From Ruegeria sp. YS9 (GTDB lineage: Bacteria > Pseudomonadota > Alphaproteobacteria > Rhodobacterales > Rhodobacteraceae), in the NCBI RefSeq assembly GCF_024628725.1, contig NZ_CP102409.1, positions 3,094,001 through 3,158,000 on the forward strand: a stretch of 64,000 bases of DNA, written 5' to 3'. How positions within the stretch are numbered: position 1 is the stretch's first letter; the number at the start of each line of letters is the position of its first letter. The position numbers were made by a program, and so were the translations under genes. Positions 63,610 through 64,000 of this stretch are shown here, piece by piece. The notes beneath the pieces were generated by a model, which saw nothing but the letters and a program-made list of their open reading frames with translations, did no database searches and was not told the DNA's origin.

Positions 63610-64000
63610 TGTTCGAGAACCTGAAACCGCAGCCTGCCGACAAGATCCTGGCGCTGATGCAGATGTACCGCGAAGACCCGCGCGATCAGAAGATCGACCT
63701 GGGTGTCGGCGTCTACAAAAACGCAGAAGGCATTACCCCGGTCATGCGCGCCGTCAAAGCGGCCGAGCAGCGCATCTGGGAAGAGCAGGAAACCAAAGCC
63801 TATACCGGGCTGGCCGGCGACCCGGCCTATGCGGATGCGATGATCGGTCTGATCCTCGGCACCTCGGTTCAGCGCGGCAATATCGCGGCTGTGGCGACAC
63901 CGGGCGGTACCGGCGCCTGCCGTCAGGCGTTCGAGATGATCCGCATGGCGAACCCGTCGGCCCGCGTCTTCGTGTCGAACCCGACATGGCCGAACCACTT
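63609..64000 (+). CDS. Aromatic/aspartate aminotransferase, N-terminal part
   Basis: The ATG at 63609 overlaps the sseA stop, and the frame runs off the right window edge after about 130 codons. MFENLKPQPADKILALMQMYREDPR and KIDLGVGVYKNAEG match class I aminotransferases of the TyrB/AspC type; ATPGGTGACRQAFEMI is part of the PLP-binding region. The pyridoxal-lysine lies beyond the window. Family members transaminate aromatic amino acids and aspartate, and some cysteine. Confidence 0.88.
   Translation, partial: MFENLKPQPADKILALMQMYREDPRDQKIDLGVGVYKNAEGITPVMRAVKAAEQRIWEEQETKAYTGLAGDPAYADAMIGLILGTSVQRGNIAAVATPGGTGACRQAFEMIRMANPSARVFVSNPTWPNH

Noticed and set aside
1..64000. CRISPR array, prophage or replication origin
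   Set aside because: No regularly spaced repeats, phage structural genes, or DnaA-box cluster were seen by eye.

Overview
The window (64 kb, high GC, dense operons with many 4-nt stop/start overlaps) looks like the chromosome of a marine alphaproteobacterium of the Rhodobacteraceae, Roseobacter group, probably Ruegeria or a close relative. This rests on gene content: a ThiXYZ/TenA salvage operon, a DUF2794 protein, a DUF5928-type GT14 glycosyltransferase, an XRE-cupin regulator, CBU_0592-type and DUF3726 proteins. No database search was run; family names come from recognising motifs.

Layout. 1-3629: end of a thiF gene, then thiY-tenA-thiZ-thiX for pyrimidine salvage into thiamine. 3665-9739: radC, a periplasmic binding-protein/OmpA fusion, an unknown secreted protein and secA. 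9916-12392: a parvulin-type isomerase, argJ and mutT. 12536-22028: a long operon with a fatty acyl-CoA ligase, a complete branched-chain-type ABC importer (livG, H, M, K, F order) and a phenylacetate-CoA-ligase-like enzyme, interrupted by three small unknown genes; it probably imports and activates a carboxylic acid. 22148-30678: single genes (iron-type permease, DUF2794, NlpC/P60, leucyl aminopeptidase, a degenerate HPt-like protein, carbonic anhydrase, a START-like protein, an EEP hydrolase, an S41-like protein). 30783-35432: asd, a glycosyltransferase, an MFS carrier and a DUF3095 protein. 35437-39016: hpaI, hpaR and an FAH-family gene, parts of a homoprotocatechuate-type pathway, with an IS5-family element inserted between the last two. 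39020-41454: a YcaQ-like protein, a LacI regulator and tRNA-Arg(CCU). 41919-48679: a LysR-controlled catabolic operon (aldehyde dehydrogenase, M19 dipeptidase, unknown 562-aa protein, DUF3726, Ldh-type reductase).

48788-56843 is the most unusual part. A SAM-cyclase-ATPase-TPR protein is followed 20 nt later by a prokaryotic pentameric ligand-gated ion channel homologue. Converging on these, with a 4-nt stop overlap, is a 1199-aa protein whose domains read: cyclic-nucleotide-binding-like, phytochelatin-synthase-like, a degenerate second copy of that domain, a cysteine-less glutaredoxin-like domain, a flavin-dependent cysteine decarboxylase, ankyrin repeats, and a gamma-glutamylamine cyclotransferase. 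Taken in order, the three domains with intact catalytic residues could convert glutathione to gamma-Glu-Cys, then to a gamma-glutamyl aminothiol, then to 5-oxoproline plus a cysteamine-type thiol. This is an inference from domain logic, not a known pathway.

57175-64000: a GT14 glycosyltransferase diverging from a sulfotransferase, a perfect 17-bp hairpin, ilvD, an XRE-cupin regulator with a perfect operator-like palindrome, a small membrane protein, mercaptopyruvate sulfurtransferase and the start of an aromatic/aspartate aminotransferase.
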